In this document: positions 37,035 to 45,293 of the stretch, piece by piece | Layout of the letters: the number at the start of each line of letters is the position of its first letter | Numbering within the stretch: position 1 is the first letter of the stretch | From: Streptomyces sp. TRM49041 | GTDB taxonomy: Bacteria; Actinomycetota; Actinomycetes; Streptomycetales; Streptomycetaceae | DNA: 64,000 nt | NCBI RefSeq assembly: GCF_008271805.1 | Contig: NZ_VSRY01000057.1 | Span: forward strand, 27,244-91,243 | Reading direction: 5' to 3' | Position numbers and translations under genes: made by a program | Notes under the pieces: model-generated | What the model was told of the DNA's origin: nothing | Database searches by the model: none | Seen by the model: the letters and a program-made list of their open reading frames with translations, nothing else

Positions 37035-38009
37035 TTACGCGAGGTGGGTCCGGACCTCGGCGGCGGCCTCGTCGCCGTACGTCTTGGTGAAGCGCTCCAT
37101 GAAGTGGGCGCGGCGCAGGGTGTACTCCTGGGTGCCGAGGGTCTCGATGACCAGCGTGGCGAGCATGCAGCCGACCTGGGCGGCGCGCTCGTGGCCGACG
37201 CCCCAGGAGAGGCCGGAGAGGAAGCCCGCGCGGAACGCGTCGCCGACGCCGGTCGGGTCGACCTTGGCCTCCTCGTCCGGGCAGCCGACCTCGATGACCG
37301 GCTCGCCGGCCCGCTCGATGCGCACACCGCGGGAGCCGAGGGTGGTGACGCGGTGGCCGACACGGGCGAGGATCTCCTCGTCGGTCCAGCCGGTCTTGGT
37401 CTCGATGAGGCCCTTCTCGTACTCGTTGGAGAAGAGGTAGGTGGCGCCGTCGAGGAGGGTGCGGATCTCGTCGCCGCTCATCCGGGCGATCTGCTGGGAG
37501 AAGTCGGCGGCGAAGGGGATCGCGCGGGTCCGGCACTCCTCGGTGTGGCGGAGCATCGCCTCGGGGTCGTCGGCGCCGATGAGGACGAGGTCGAGGCCGC
37601 CGACGCGGTCGGCGACGGACTTGAGCTCGATGAGGCGGGCCTCGCTCATGGCGCCGGTGTAGAAGGAGCCGATCTGGTTGTGGTCGGCGTCGGTGGTGCA
37701 GACGAAACGCGCGGTGTGCAGCACCTCGGAGATCCGCACGGAGCCGGTGTCCACGCCGTGCCGGTCGAGCCAGGCGCGGTACTCGTCGAAGTCGGAGCCG
37801 GCCGCGCCGACGAGGACGGGGCGGGTGCCGAGCTGCCCCATGCCGAAGCAGATGTTCGCGCCGACGCCTCCCCTGCGGACGTCGAGGTTGTCGACGAGGA
37901 AGGAGAGGGAGACCGTGTGCAGCTGATCGGCGACGAGCTGGTCGGCGAATCGGCCGGGGAAGGTCATGAGGTGGTCGGTGGCGATGGAGCCGGTGACTGC
38001 GATACGCAC
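37035..38009 (-). CDS. PfkB-family sugar/nucleoside kinase (adenosine kinase-like)
   Basis: A 324-residue ribokinase-fold kinase. Markers are RIAVTGSIATDHLMTFPGRF (N-terminal substrate strand), LDVRRGGVGANICFGMGQLG (PfkB signature 1) and AKVDPTGVGDAFRAGFLSGL (signature 2 with the catalytic Asp in GVGD and an anion hole). The mycobacterial gene at the equivalent place, next to ctaC, encodes adenosine kinase (AdoK), so adenosine or another nucleoside/sugar is the likely substrate; several Streptomyces homologs are simply annotated carbohydrate kinases. ATG start. It is convergent with the cysteine desulfurase fusion with only 24 bp between the stops. Confidence 0.92.
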   Translation of the reverse strand: MRIAVTGSIATDHLMTFPGRFADQLVADQLHTVSLSFLVDNLDVRRGGVGANICFGMGQLGTRPVLVGAAGSDFDEYRAWLDRHGVDTGSVRISEVLHTARFVCTTDADHNQIGSFYTGAMSEARLIELKSVADRVGGLDLVLIGADDPEAMLRHTEECRTRAIPFAADFSQQIARMSGDEIRTLLDGATYLFSNEYEKGLIETKTGWTDEEILARVGHRVTTLGSRGVRIERAGEPVIEVGCPDEEAKVDPTGVGDAFRAGFLSGLSWGVGHERAAQVGCMLATLVIETLGTQEYTLRRAHFMERFTKTYGDEAAAEVRTHLA

Positions 38010-38138
38010 GGCGGGATGCTCCTGCGGGGAGACGGCGTTGACGGTTCACGCTACCGGGTCCTGCGGCGCATGCGAACAGCGGAAACTACCCGATAGTAGG
38101 TCTTCTCGGGTCCGGTGGGACGTGCGTACCGTGCCGTT

Positions 38139-38345
38139 ATGTCGAACCTCATCACGTCACGTGAGCGGCCCGAGCCGGACTTCACTCTGGACGAGCTGCG
38201 CGGGGACTCCGCGCGGATGGCGCCGCACTGGGCCGTTCCGGCGGAGGGCGCGCCCGTGCCCGTACCGCCTTCGCTGATCCACGGGGTGGTGGTGGAGCCC
38301 TCCTCGGTCCGGCTGATCGACGCCACGGCCGAGTACGGCGGCTGA
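38139..38345 (+). CDS. small acidic hypothetical protein
   Basis: A 68-residue protein, MSNLITSRERPEPDFTLDEL at the start and HGVVVEPSSVRLIDATAEYG at the end. I recognise no domain; it is probably cytoplasmic with no membrane segment. Codon use at third positions is the normal G/C-rich pattern, which supports that it is a real gene. No ribosome-binding site precedes the ATG, while GTACCGTGCCGTT directly upstream could be a -10 region of a leaderless promoter. It lies between the PfkB kinase and the next membrane protein. Confidence 0.65.
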   Translation: MSNLITSRERPEPDFTLDELRGDSARMAPHWAVPAEGAPVPVPPSLIHGVVVEPSSVRLIDATAEYGG

Positions 38346-38451
38346 GACACCCGGAAGGCGTACGGAACCGCTCGCCCGTCCGCTCCGTCCCACCCGTGCC
38401 TCCCGTCAAGGGGATACGACGGGGGACGTGGACCGACGAAGGAGCGTTGCG

Positions 38452-39924
38452 GTGAGCGAGACGGAGACCACAGACGTACGTCCGGAGCGGCGGCGCTCGC
38501 CTTTCGCCGTCTCCTTGATGGCGGCGGCGGTCCTGGTCGCCGGGGGCGGCGGGACGTATCTTGCCGTGGCCTCGACCGACCGCGCGGGCGGCGGCGAGCG
38601 GACGGCGACCGCCGCCGACGCGCGCGGGGGCCCGGCGCTGTCGCCGTCGCCCGGCGGCACGGCCCCGGGCATCGCCCCGGGCGAGCCGGACCCGAACGAC
38701 GGCGGGCGCTACCGGGTGGCCGGCGAACTGCCGCAGGGGCCGGACAAGGCCCACGCGTACCGGCCGCAGGGGACGGTCACCGCCGCGGACGTGGAGCGCC
38801 TGGCCAGGGCGCTCGGCATGAGCGGGTCCCCGCAGCGGGACGACGTGTTCGGCTGGCGCGTCGGCCCGGACAAGGACGGTTCGGGCGCGATCCTGCGGGT
38901 CTACGACAAGGCGCCGGGCCGCTGGGAGTACGAGGCGAACGGGCCCCGTTCCGACGACTGCCCGAAGGGCAAACCCTGCGGCCACCAGGGCGCCGACGGC
39001 GAGCCGGTGAGCGAGGAGGCGGCGAAGAGGGCCGCCGCTCCGGTGCTGAAGGGCCTCGGGCTGGGGAGCGCCCCCGTGGACGCCACGGAGGTCGTGGACG
39101 CGCTGCGGATCGTCACCGCCGATCCGGTGGTGGGCGGGCTGCCCACGCGGGACTGGGCTACCAGGATCACCGTGGACGGGGGTGGCGGGGTCTCAAGGGC
39201 GAGCGGGTATCTGACGGAGCCGGCCCGGGGTCCCGAGTATCCGGTGATGAGCGCGGAGGAGACGGTGAGGGCGCTCAACCGGGCGGTCTCCGCACCGCCG
39301 CGCGGCGGGTTCGGCGGCTGTGCGACCCCGGTACCGCTGGAGGGCGGCGATGCCCGGGCGGACGTGGACGGCACCGCCGGTGCGGGTACGGACCCGAGCA
39401 GGGCGGCCGACCCCTGCGATCCGCGGTCCGGAACGGCCGACCCGGGGAAGCCGGCACGGGCCCCCGAGGAGGTCGTACTGATCAGGAAGGCGGTCTTCGG
39501 CCTGGCCGGGCAGCAGGAGAAGGGACGCGCCGCCCTGGTGCCGTCGTGGCTGTTCGAGGGCGAGCGGCGCGGCGGCGAGCAGGTCCGGTTCGCCTTCCCG
39601 GCGGTGCCGGTCGAGCGGCTGGCGCCCGAGCCGGGCCAGGACGGGGTGGCGGGGCCGACGGCCACCGGGTACTCCGTGCACGACCGGACACTGCGGGTGC
39701 ACTTCTCGGGCGGGGTGTGCTCCTGGTACACCGTGCGCGCCGAGGAGACCGGCACTCAGGTGAAGGTGCGGGTGTACGAGACGCCGTTCCGGCTGGGGGC
39801 GGCCTGCATCTCACTCGCCGTCGACCTGAGCGGGACGGTGACGCTGGAGCGGCCGCTCGGTGACCGTGAGGTGGTGGACGCGGGCACCGGCGAGCCGGTC
39901 GCCCGGAACGGCGCGGCGAAGTGA
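38452..39924 (+). CDS. membrane-anchored hypothetical extracytoplasmic protein
   Basis: A 490-residue protein I do not recognise. A basic cytoplasmic N-terminus (VRPERRRSP) is followed by one transmembrane helix (FAVSLMAAAVLVAGGGGTYL, about residues 22-42). A low-complexity Pro/Gly/Ser linker comes next, and then about 400 residues outside the membrane. Recurring Trp and Tyr patches (WRVGPDKDGSGAILRVYDKA; WLFEGERRGGEQVRF; SGGVCSWYTVRAEETG) and four or more Cys suggest beta-rich folded domains with disulfides (DDCPKGKPCGH; GGCATPVPL). The GTG start has GAAGGAG 8 bases upstream; an 8-codon-longer frame is less likely. The function is unknown. Confidence 0.8.
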   Translation: MSETETTDVRPERRRSPFAVSLMAAAVLVAGGGGTYLAVASTDRAGGGERTATAADARGGPALSPSPGGTAPGIAPGEPDPNDGGRYRVAGELPQGPDKAHAYRPQGTVTAADVERLARALGMSGSPQRDDVFGWRVGPDKDGSGAILRVYDKAPGRWEYEANGPRSDDCPKGKPCGHQGADGEPVSEEAAKRAAAPVLKGLGLGSAPVDATEVVDALRIVTADPVVGGLPTRDWATRITVDGGGGVSRASGYLTEPARGPEYPVMSAEETVRALNRAVSAPPRGGFGGCATPVPLEGGDARADVDGTAGAGTDPSRAADPCDPRSGTADPGKPARAPEEVVLIRKAVFGLAGQQEKGRAALVPSWLFEGERRGGEQVRFAFPAVPVERLAPEPGQDGVAGPTATGYSVHDRTLRVHFSGGVCSWYTVRAEETGTQVKVRVYETPFRLGAACISLAVDLSGTVTLERPLGDREVVDAGTGEPVARNGAAK

Positions 39925-39931
39925 CGCGAAA

Positions 39932-39971
39932 GGCGGCGGCCCCTGGACCTGGAGGGTCCGGGGCCGCCGCC
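39932..39971. terminator. bidirectional hairpin between convergent genes
   Basis: GGCGGCGGCCC(C)TGGACC and GGTCC(G)GGGCCGCCGCC pair over 16-17 bp with one bulge around a 5-base loop, placed between the hypothetical membrane protein and the erpA stop codon. Confidence 0.75.
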
Positions 39972-39999
39972 TCGCTCGCACGACCTGGTGGTCAGCGGG

Positions 40000-40356
40000 T
40001 CAGCTGAAGGAGTCGCCGCAGGCGCAGGAACCCGTGGCGTTCGGGTTGTCGATCGTGAAGCCCTGCTTCTCGATGGTGTCGACGAAGTCGATGGAGGCGC
40101 CGCCGAGGTAGGGGGCGCTCATGCGGTCGGTGACGACCTTGACGCCGTCGAAGTCCTTGACGACGTCGCCGTCGAGGGAGCGCTCGTCGAAGAAGAGCTG
40201 GTAACGCAGGCCGGAGCAGCCACCCGGCTGAACGGCGACACGGAGCGCCAGGTCCTCGCGGCCTTCCTGGTCGAGCAGGGCCTTGACCTTGGCCGCGGCG
40301 GCGTCCGACAGGATGATGCCGTCACTGACAGTGGTCTTCTCGTCCGATACGGACAT
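40000..40356 (-). CDS. erpA: iron-sulfur cluster insertion protein (A-type carrier)
   Basis: A 118-residue A-type Fe-S carrier of the IscA/ErpA/HesB family. The three ligand Cys are visible: VQPGGCSGLRYQLFFDE and the C-terminal NATGSCACGDSFS. Residues DGIILSDAAAAKVKALLDQE form the first strand-helix of the HesB fold. It delivers [4Fe-4S] clusters to target enzymes, of which the divergent nadA product is one likely client. GGGAG lies about 9 bases before the ATG; upstream in-frame codons are not needed. Mycobacteria have the ortholog (Rv2204c) near adoK. Confidence 0.95.
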   Translation of the reverse strand: MSVSDEKTTVSDGIILSDAAAAKVKALLDQEGREDLALRVAVQPGGCSGLRYQLFFDERSLDGDVVKDFDGVKVVTDRMSAPYLGGASIDFVDTIEKQGFTIDNPNATGSCACGDSFS

Positions 40357-40527
40357 CTGCTTTTCTCCCGGGTTGTACGGAGACTGCTTGCCGACGGTTG
40401 CAACCGGCGGGGCCGCCGATTCATTCCGGGCCGCGTGCCCGGTCTCATCCCTTTCATGCTCGCACACCACCGTGTCCGCAAGCACCGACCTGTGGAGAGC
40501 GAATTCGTCACATCGACACTATGGACA

Positions 40528-40556
40528 TCGTCAAAGTGACGTGAACCGGTTATGAT
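40528..40556 (+). promoter_or_regulatory. candidate nadA promoter
   Basis: TCGTCA (40528-40533) and TATGAT (40551-40556) separated by 17 bases. The -10 is unusually good for this genome; the -35 overlaps the first palindromic operator. Confidence 0.55.
40529..40541. promoter_or_regulatory. palindromic operator candidate 1 upstream of nadA
   Basis: CGTCA-AAG-TGACG, a perfect 5+3+5 palindrome overlapping the -35 of the nadA promoter. A related palindrome lies 34 bp downstream. Confidence 0.5.
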
Positions 40557-40562
40557 AGATAG

Positions 40563-40575
40563 CGTCAATTAGACG
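40563..40575. promoter_or_regulatory. palindromic operator candidate 2 upstream of nadA
   Basis: CGTC-AATTA-GACG, a perfect 4+5+4 palindrome just after the predicted transcription start of nadA. It shares the CGTCA half with candidate 1. Confidence 0.45.
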
Positions 40576-40603
40576 AAAAGGCTCAGAAGAAAGGGTGCGT
40601 GAC

Positions 40604-41782
40604 GTGACCACCGCCCAGCCCCTGGATGTCCAGCCGACGCCGCTCGCCCTGCTGCTGCTCGGCCGCGAGGCCGATCCCAAGAGCGAGCGTGGCGTGGACT
40701 GCCCCGGCGATCTCCCCTCGCCGTCCGACCCGGACCTGGTGGAGCGCGCCCGCGCGGCCAAGGAGAAGCTCGGGGACAAGGTCTTCGTCCTCGGCCACCA
40801 CTACCAGCGCGACGAGGTCATCCAGTTCGCGGACGTCACCGGCGACTCCTTCAAGCTCGCCCGGGACGCGGCGGCCCGGCCCGAGGCCGAGTACATCGTC
40901 TTCTGCGGTGTGCACTTCATGGCCGAGTCGGCGGACATCCTCACCGGAGACGCCCAGAAGGTCGTCCTGCCCGACCTGGCCGCCGGCTGCTCGATGGCCG
41001 ACATGGCCACCGCCGAGCAGGTCGCGGAGTGCTGGGACGTCCTGACGGAGGCGGGCGTCGCGGACGTGACCGTCCCGGTCTCGTACATGAACTCCTCCGC
41101 CGACATCAAGGCCTTCACCGGCAAGCACGGCGGCACGATCTGTACGTCGTCGAACGCCAAGCGCGCGCTGGACTGGGCCTTCGAGCAGGGCGAGAAGGTC
41201 CTCTTCCTGCCGGACCAGCACCTCGGGCGGAACACCGCCGTCCGTGACATGGGTATGACGCCGGCCGACTGCGTGGTCTACAACCCGCACAAGCCGAACG
41301 GCGGGCTGACGGCCGGGGAACTGCGCGCCGCGAAGATGATCCTTTGGCGCGGCCACTGCTCGGTGCACGGCCGGTTCTCGCTGGACTCGGTGAACGAGGT
41401 CCGTGAGCGCGTCCCCGGCGTGAACGTCCTCGTCCACCCGGAGTGCAAGCACGAGGTCGTGGCCGCCGCGGACTACGTCGGCTCGACGGAGTACATCATC
41501 AAGACCCTGGAGGCGGCCCCGGCCGGCTCGAAGTGGGCGATCGGCACGGAGCTGAACCTGGTCCGGCGGCTGGCGAATCGTTTCGCGAGCGAGGACAAGG
41601 AGATCGTGTTCCTCGACCGGACGGTGTGCTTCTGCTCGACGATGAACCGGATCGACCTGCCGCACCTGGTGTGGGCGCTGGAGTCGCTGGCGGACGGGAA
41701 GCTGGTCAACCGGATCGAGGTCGACCGGGAGACGGAGAGCTTCGCGAAGCTGGCGCTGGAGCGGATGCTGGCGTTGCCGTAG
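40604..41782 (+). CDS. nadA: quinolinate synthase
   Basis: A 392-residue [4Fe-4S] enzyme that condenses iminoaspartate with dihydroxyacetone phosphate to quinolinate, the first committed step of NAD synthesis. Cluster Cys are in YIVFCGVHFMAESADI, NVLVHPECKHEVVAAA and RTVCFCSTMNRIDLPH. Substrate segments are VFVLGHHYQRDEVIQFADVT and SYMNSSADIKAFTG. It is a long-type NadA as in mycobacteria. The second of two near GTG codons is chosen because AGAAAGG then lies 9 bases upstream. The promoter region has two palindromes, suggesting a NAD-responsive repressor. It diverges from erpA. Confidence 0.96.
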   Translation: MTTAQPLDVQPTPLALLLLGREADPKSERGVDCPGDLPSPSDPDLVERARAAKEKLGDKVFVLGHHYQRDEVIQFADVTGDSFKLARDAAARPEAEYIVFCGVHFMAESADILTGDAQKVVLPDLAAGCSMADMATAEQVAECWDVLTEAGVADVTVPVSYMNSSADIKAFTGKHGGTICTSSNAKRALDWAFEQGEKVLFLPDQHLGRNTAVRDMGMTPADCVVYNPHKPNGGLTAGELRAAKMILWRGHCSVHGRFSLDSVNEVRERVPGVNVLVHPECKHEVVAAADYVGSTEYIIKTLEAAPAGSKWAIGTELNLVRRLANRFASEDKEIVFLDRTVCFCSTMNRIDLPHLVWALESLADGKLVNRIEVDRETESFAKLALERMLALP

Positions 41783-41808
41783 CCGGTCGCGCGCCGCGCG
41801 TGTACTGA

Positions 41809-41833
41809 GGGGCGCCCCCGGTGGGGGCGCCCC
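41809..41833. terminator. bidirectional terminator between nadA and the response regulator
   Basis: GGGGCGCCCCC-GGT-GGGGGCGCCCC, a perfect 11-bp stem with a 3-base loop between two convergent genes. Confidence 0.8.
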
Positions 41834-41840
41834 TCGTGCG

Positions 41841-42548
41841 TCAGTCCGCCCTGGGGCGCACCAGCCCGGACTCGTACGCGACGACGACGAGTTGTGCGCG
41901 GTCGCGGGCGCCGAGCTTGGCCATGGCGCGGTTCACATGTGTCTTGACGGTGAGCGGGCTGACCTCCAGGCGCTCGGCGATCTCGTCGTTGGTGAGGCCG
42001 CCCGCGACATGGACGAGGACCTCGCGCTCGCGGACAGTGAGCGCGGCGAGCCGCTCGGCGTGGACGCCGGAGTCGCCGCCGTCCGGGCCGGAGTCGCCGT
42101 TGCCGCTCTGGGCGAGGAACTCCGCGATGAGGCCCTTGGTCGCGGCGGGCGACAGCAGCGCCTCGCCGGCGGCGGCGATCCGGATGGCGTTGAGGAGCTC
42201 GTCGGGTTCGGCGCCCTTGCCGAGGAAGCCTGAGGCCCCGGCGCGCAGCGACTGCACGACGTACTCGTCGACCTCGAAGGTGGTCAGCATGACCACATGG
42301 ACCCGGTCCAGGGCCGGGTCGGCGGTGATCGCGCGGGTCGCGGCGAGGCCGTCGGTGCCGGGCATGCGGATGTCCATGAGGACGACGTCCGGTGTGGTCG
42401 TACGGGCCAGGGCGACCGCCTCGGCGCCGTCCGACGCCTCCCCGACGACCCGCATGTCCGGCTCGGACTCGACGAGGACCTTGAACGCGCTGCGGAGCAG
42501 GGCCTGGTCGTCGGCGAGCAGCACCTTGATCGGCTCGGTCGTCGTCAT
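41841..42548 (-). CDS. NarL/LuxR-family response regulator of the PspA-linked two-component system
   Basis: A 235-residue regulator. Receiver domain: EPIKVLLADDQALLRSAFKV, phospho-acceptor in PDVVLMDIRMPGTDGL, and GASGFLGKGAEPDELL with the conserved Lys. The LuxR-type HTH at the end reads LTVREREVLVHVAGGLTNDE, then LEVSPLTVKTHVNRAMAKLG. Between them is a disordered GNGDSGPDGGDSG linker. ATG overlaps the kinase stop by 4 bases. It is the last gene of pspA-pspAA-kinase-regulator, so it may feed back on pspA in an envelope-stress circuit comparable in logic to LiaRS in Firmicutes; that link is inferred from order. Confidence 0.92.
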   Translation of the reverse strand: MTTTEPIKVLLADDQALLRSAFKVLVESEPDMRVVGEASDGAEAVALARTTTPDVVLMDIRMPGTDGLAATRAITADPALDRVHVVMLTTFEVDEYVVQSLRAGASGFLGKGAEPDELLNAIRIAAAGEALLSPAATKGLIAEFLAQSGNGDSGPDGGDSGVHAERLAALTVREREVLVHVAGGLTNDEIAERLEVSPLTVKTHVNRAMAKLGARDRAQLVVVAYESGLVRPRAD

Positions 42549-43870
42549 ATGGCCGGGGCCTCCCCAGAGCGTGTGGTGAGAGGCAGTATCGCCTGCACGC
42601 GGAAGCCGCCGCCGTAGCGGGGGCCCGTGGTGAGGGCGCCGCCGAGGGCGGTGACGCGCTCGCGCATGCCCACGAGGCCGTGCCCGCCGGGTGCCCCTCC
42701 GGCAGCCCCTCCGGCGGTCCCGCCGGTGGTCTCGCCGGGGGCCCCTCCGGCGGTCTCGCCGGGGGTCGCGCCGGGAGTCTCTCCGCCGATCCCCCCGGTC
42801 GTCGCCTCGGTGCCGTTGTCGAGGACGGTGACCTCGATGGTGCGGCCGACGCGCAGGACGCTCACCTCTGCGGTGGCGCCGGAGCCCGCGTGCTTGCGGA
42901 CGTTGGTGAGCGCCTCCTGGACGATGCGGTACGCGGCGAGGTCGACGGCGGCCGGCAGCCGGGTGTCCTGGTCGGTGCGAGCCAGCTCCACGGGGAGGCC
43001 GGCGTGGCGGAAGGTGTCCAGCAGGTCGTCCAGGACGGCGAGGCCGGGGGCCGGCTCGGTGGGCGCCTCCGGGTCGCCCGACTGGCGGAGCAGGCCGACC
43101 GTGGCGCGGAGCTCGTCCAGGGCGGAGCGGCTGGCGTCGCGGACATGCGCCAGGGCTTCCTTTGCCTGGTCGGGGCGCTTGTCCATGACGTGGGCGGCGA
43201 CGCCGGCCTGGACGTTGACCAGGGCGATGTGGTGGGCGACGACATCGTGCAGGTCGCGGGCGATACGGAGGCGCTCCTCCGCGACCCGGCGGCCGGCCTC
43301 CTCCTCGCGGGTGCGTTCGGCCCGTTCGGCGCGCTCGCGCATCGCGTCCACGAAGGCGCGGCGGCTGCGGACCGCGTCGCCCGCCGCGGCGGCCATGCCC
43401 GTCCAGGCGAAGACGCCCAGGTTCTGCTGGGTGTACCAGGGGGCGGAGCCGAAGAACACGGCGGCGGCGGTGAGGACGGTCATGGTGACCAGGCCGAGGC
43501 GCCAGGTGGTGGGGCGGTCGGTGTGCGACGCGACGGTGTAGAGCGCGACGACGGCGCTCATCGCGACCGGCGCGGGCGGGTCTCCGGCCACGAACTCGGC
43601 GACGGTCACGGCCCCCGTGAACGCCAGGACCCGCTTGGGCGCCCGGCGGCGGCGCACCAGCGCGGCCGCGCCGAGCGTCATCAGCACGACGCTGCCGGGG
43701 CCGGGGGTGCGGGTGCCGAACGCGGGGCCGGTGCGGCTGCCGTGCGGGTCGGCGAAGGAACCGATGATCATCGCGGCCAGCACGGCGACCGCGAGCGCGG
43801 TGTCGAAGGCCAGCGGATGGTCCCGCAGCCAGCCACGCCCGCGCACCAGCGCGTTTCCGATGGACGTCAC
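42545..43870 (-). CDS. NarL-type sensor histidine kinase with expanded ATP-lid repeat
   Basis: A 441-residue membrane kinase with about four transmembrane segments in the first 170 residues (LAFDTALAVAVLAAMIIGSF; TWRLGLVTMTVLTAAAVFFG). HisKA_3 site: ERLRIARDLHDVVAHHIALV. The ATPase domain has EALTNVRKHAGSGATAEVSV (N box) and VLDNGTEATTGG (G1), but between G1 and the G2 motif GHGLVGMRERVTALGG lies a 40-residue Gly/Thr/Ala/Pro/Glu repeat (GETPGATPGETAGGAPGETT) that is not part of the normal ATP lid. It should phosphorylate the regulator downstream. It is coupled to the regulator gene by a 4-base overlap and follows pspAA by 79 bp. Confidence 0.9.
   Translation of the reverse strand: MTSIGNALVRGRGWLRDHPLAFDTALAVAVLAAMIIGSFADPHGSRTGPAFGTRTPGPGSVVLMTLGAAALVRRRRAPKRVLAFTGAVTVAEFVAGDPPAPVAMSAVVALYTVASHTDRPTTWRLGLVTMTVLTAAAVFFGSAPWYTQQNLGVFAWTGMAAAAGDAVRSRRAFVDAMRERAERAERTREEEAGRRVAEERLRIARDLHDVVAHHIALVNVQAGVAAHVMDKRPDQAKEALAHVRDASRSALDELRATVGLLRQSGDPEAPTEPAPGLAVLDDLLDTFRHAGLPVELARTDQDTRLPAAVDLAAYRIVQEALTNVRKHAGSGATAEVSVLRVGRTIEVTVLDNGTEATTGGIGGETPGATPGETAGGAPGETTGGTAGGAAGGAPGGHGLVGMRERVTALGGALTTGPRYGGGFRVQAILPLTTRSGEAPAI
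42685..42800. repeat. imperfect GC-rich tandem repeat in the kinase ATP lid
   Basis: Degenerate 15-bp units such as TCCGGCGGTCTCGCC and TCCGGCAGCCCC repeat about seven times, in frame, encoding the GETPG/GGAPG-type repeat of the kinase. Confidence 0.7.
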
Positions 43871-43949
43871 AGACAGCGAGGGTAGGCCAGCGGGGCCGGC
43901 AGCCGTCCCGTCGTGCGACGCCCACCGGCGCCCACCTGCGGCAACCGCG

Positions 43950-44231
43950 CTACGCCGATGGGAACAGGCCGTCGTCGGAGAGGAAGGACCGGACGTCCTC
44001 CAGGGTTGCGTCGGGGGCCGGGAGGATCAGCTCGGACGGCTCCAGGGAGTCGTCGGGGAGCGGCTCGCCCAGTTCGCGGACCTTGTCCAGGAGCGCGTGC
44101 AGGGTCCGGCGGAAACCGGTGCCGTCACCGGTCTCCATCTCCTCGAGCAGCTCGTCGTCGAGCTTGTCCAGTTCGGCGAAGTGGCTGTCGGCCAGCTTCA
44201 CCTGGCCCTCCCCCATGATCCTTACGATCAT
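43950..44231 (-). CDS. pspAA: PspA-associated protein PspAA
   Basis: A 93-residue PspAA-domain protein: MIVRIMGEGQVKLADSHFAE, LDDELLEEMETGDGTGFRRT and ATLEDVRSFLSDDGLFPSA are family-typical. In actinobacteria this small protein accompanies PspA and is part of a separate Psp-type envelope-stress branch (family knowledge). It begins 12 bp after the pspA stop codon, so the two are co-transcribed. It is acidic and soluble with no membrane segment. A partner role with PspA is inferred from the constant pairing. Confidence 0.9.
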   Translation of the reverse strand: MIVRIMGEGQVKLADSHFAELDKLDDELLEEMETGDGTGFRRTLHALLDKVRELGEPLPDDSLEPSELILPAPDATLEDVRSFLSDDGLFPSA

Positions 44232-44243
44232 GACGCGCCGTCC

Positions 44244-45038
44244 TTACTGCTTGTCGAACCTCGGCTGCGACTGCTGGCGGCTCTGGTCCTGCTGCGTGCC
44301 GTTGCCACCCTCGATCTGCTGCTGGGGCGTCGTACCGCCCGCCAGCTCCGCCTTCATGCGCTGGAGCTCCAGCTCCACGTCCGTGCCGCCCGACAGGCGG
44401 TCCAGCTCGGCCTGGAGGTCGTCCTTCGCCAGGCCGGACTGGTCGTCCAGGGCGCCGGAGGCGAGGAGCTCGTCGATGGCACCCGCACGCGCCTGGAGCT
44501 GCGCGGTCTTGTCCTCGGCGCGCTGGATGGCGACACCGACGTCGCTCATCTCCTCCGAGATCCCGGAGAACGACTCCGCGATCCGGGTCTGCGCCTGCGC
44601 CGCCGTGTAGGTGGCCTTGATGGTCTCCTTCTTCGTACGGAAGGCGTCGACCTTGGCCTGCAGCCGCTGTGCGGCGAGCGTGAGCTTCTCCTCCTCGCCC
44701 TGCAGGGTCTGGTGCTGCGTCTCCAGGTCCGTGACCTGCTGCTGCAGGGCGGCGCGCCGCGACAGCGCCTCACGCGCCAGGTCCTCACGGCCCAGCGCCA
44801 GCGCCTTGCGGCCCTGGTCCTCCAGCTTGGTCGACTGGCTCTGCAACTGGTTCAGCTGGAGCTCCAGGCGCTTGCGCGAGGTCGCCACGTCGGCAACGCC
44901 GCGGCGCACCTTCTGGAGCAGCTCCAGCTGTTTCTGGTACGAGTAGTCGAGGGTCTCGCGCGGGTCCTCGGCCCGGTCCAGGGCCTTGTTCGCCTTCGCG
45001 CGGAAGATCATCCCCATACGCTTCATCACACCGCTCAT
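44244..45038 (-). CDS. pspA: PspA/IM30 family envelope-stress protein
   Basis: A 264-residue PspA/Vipp1-type, ESCRT-III-like protein. The N-terminal amphipathic helix MKRMGMIFRAKANKALDRAE binds membranes. Long coiled-coil helices follow (LDYSYQKQLELLQKVRRGVA; QQQVTDLETQHQTLQGEEEK) and the end is a Gln-rich disordered tail (GGTTPQQQIEGGNGTQQDQS) unlike proteobacterial PspA. It oligomerises on the cytoplasmic membrane to preserve proton-motive force under stress; Streptomyces pspA is induced by membrane stress. It is followed at once by pspAA and a kinase/regulator pair, suggesting one operon. ATG MSGVMKRMG is used; the second Met is an alternative. Confidence 0.94.
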   Translation of the reverse strand: MSGVMKRMGMIFRAKANKALDRAEDPRETLDYSYQKQLELLQKVRRGVADVATSRKRLELQLNQLQSQSTKLEDQGRKALALGREDLAREALSRRAALQQQVTDLETQHQTLQGEEEKLTLAAQRLQAKVDAFRTKKETIKATYTAAQAQTRIAESFSGISEEMSDVGVAIQRAEDKTAQLQARAGAIDELLASGALDDQSGLAKDDLQAELDRLSGGTDVELELQRMKAELAGGTTPQQQIEGGNGTQQDQSRQQSQPRFDKQ

Positions 45039-45293
45039 GGGCTTCGCGCGCCCCCTTCTTACCGACTCGGCTGCAGCACTCCGACAGAACCCACACTACG
45101 GGCCCTGCTTCCATTACCGCACTGTTCGAGCGCCGATGCGCTCATCCCCAAGAACGACTGCCGTCGTCTCCCTCTCCAGCCCAAGGAGTAGACGGAGATC
45201 GGGGACCCTGCTGTCTCAGGGGACGCAGGCTGTTGCCGGATCGTTCCCCGCCGGGGTGGGGTCCATGCGCGGTACCCCGTACCCTTGGGCTTT

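Noticed and set aside
40357..40485. Longer N-terminus for ErpA (43 extra codons)
   Set aside because: The extension overlaps the divergent nadA control region and is absent from the family; the ATG at 40356 with GGGAG upstream gives the standard length.
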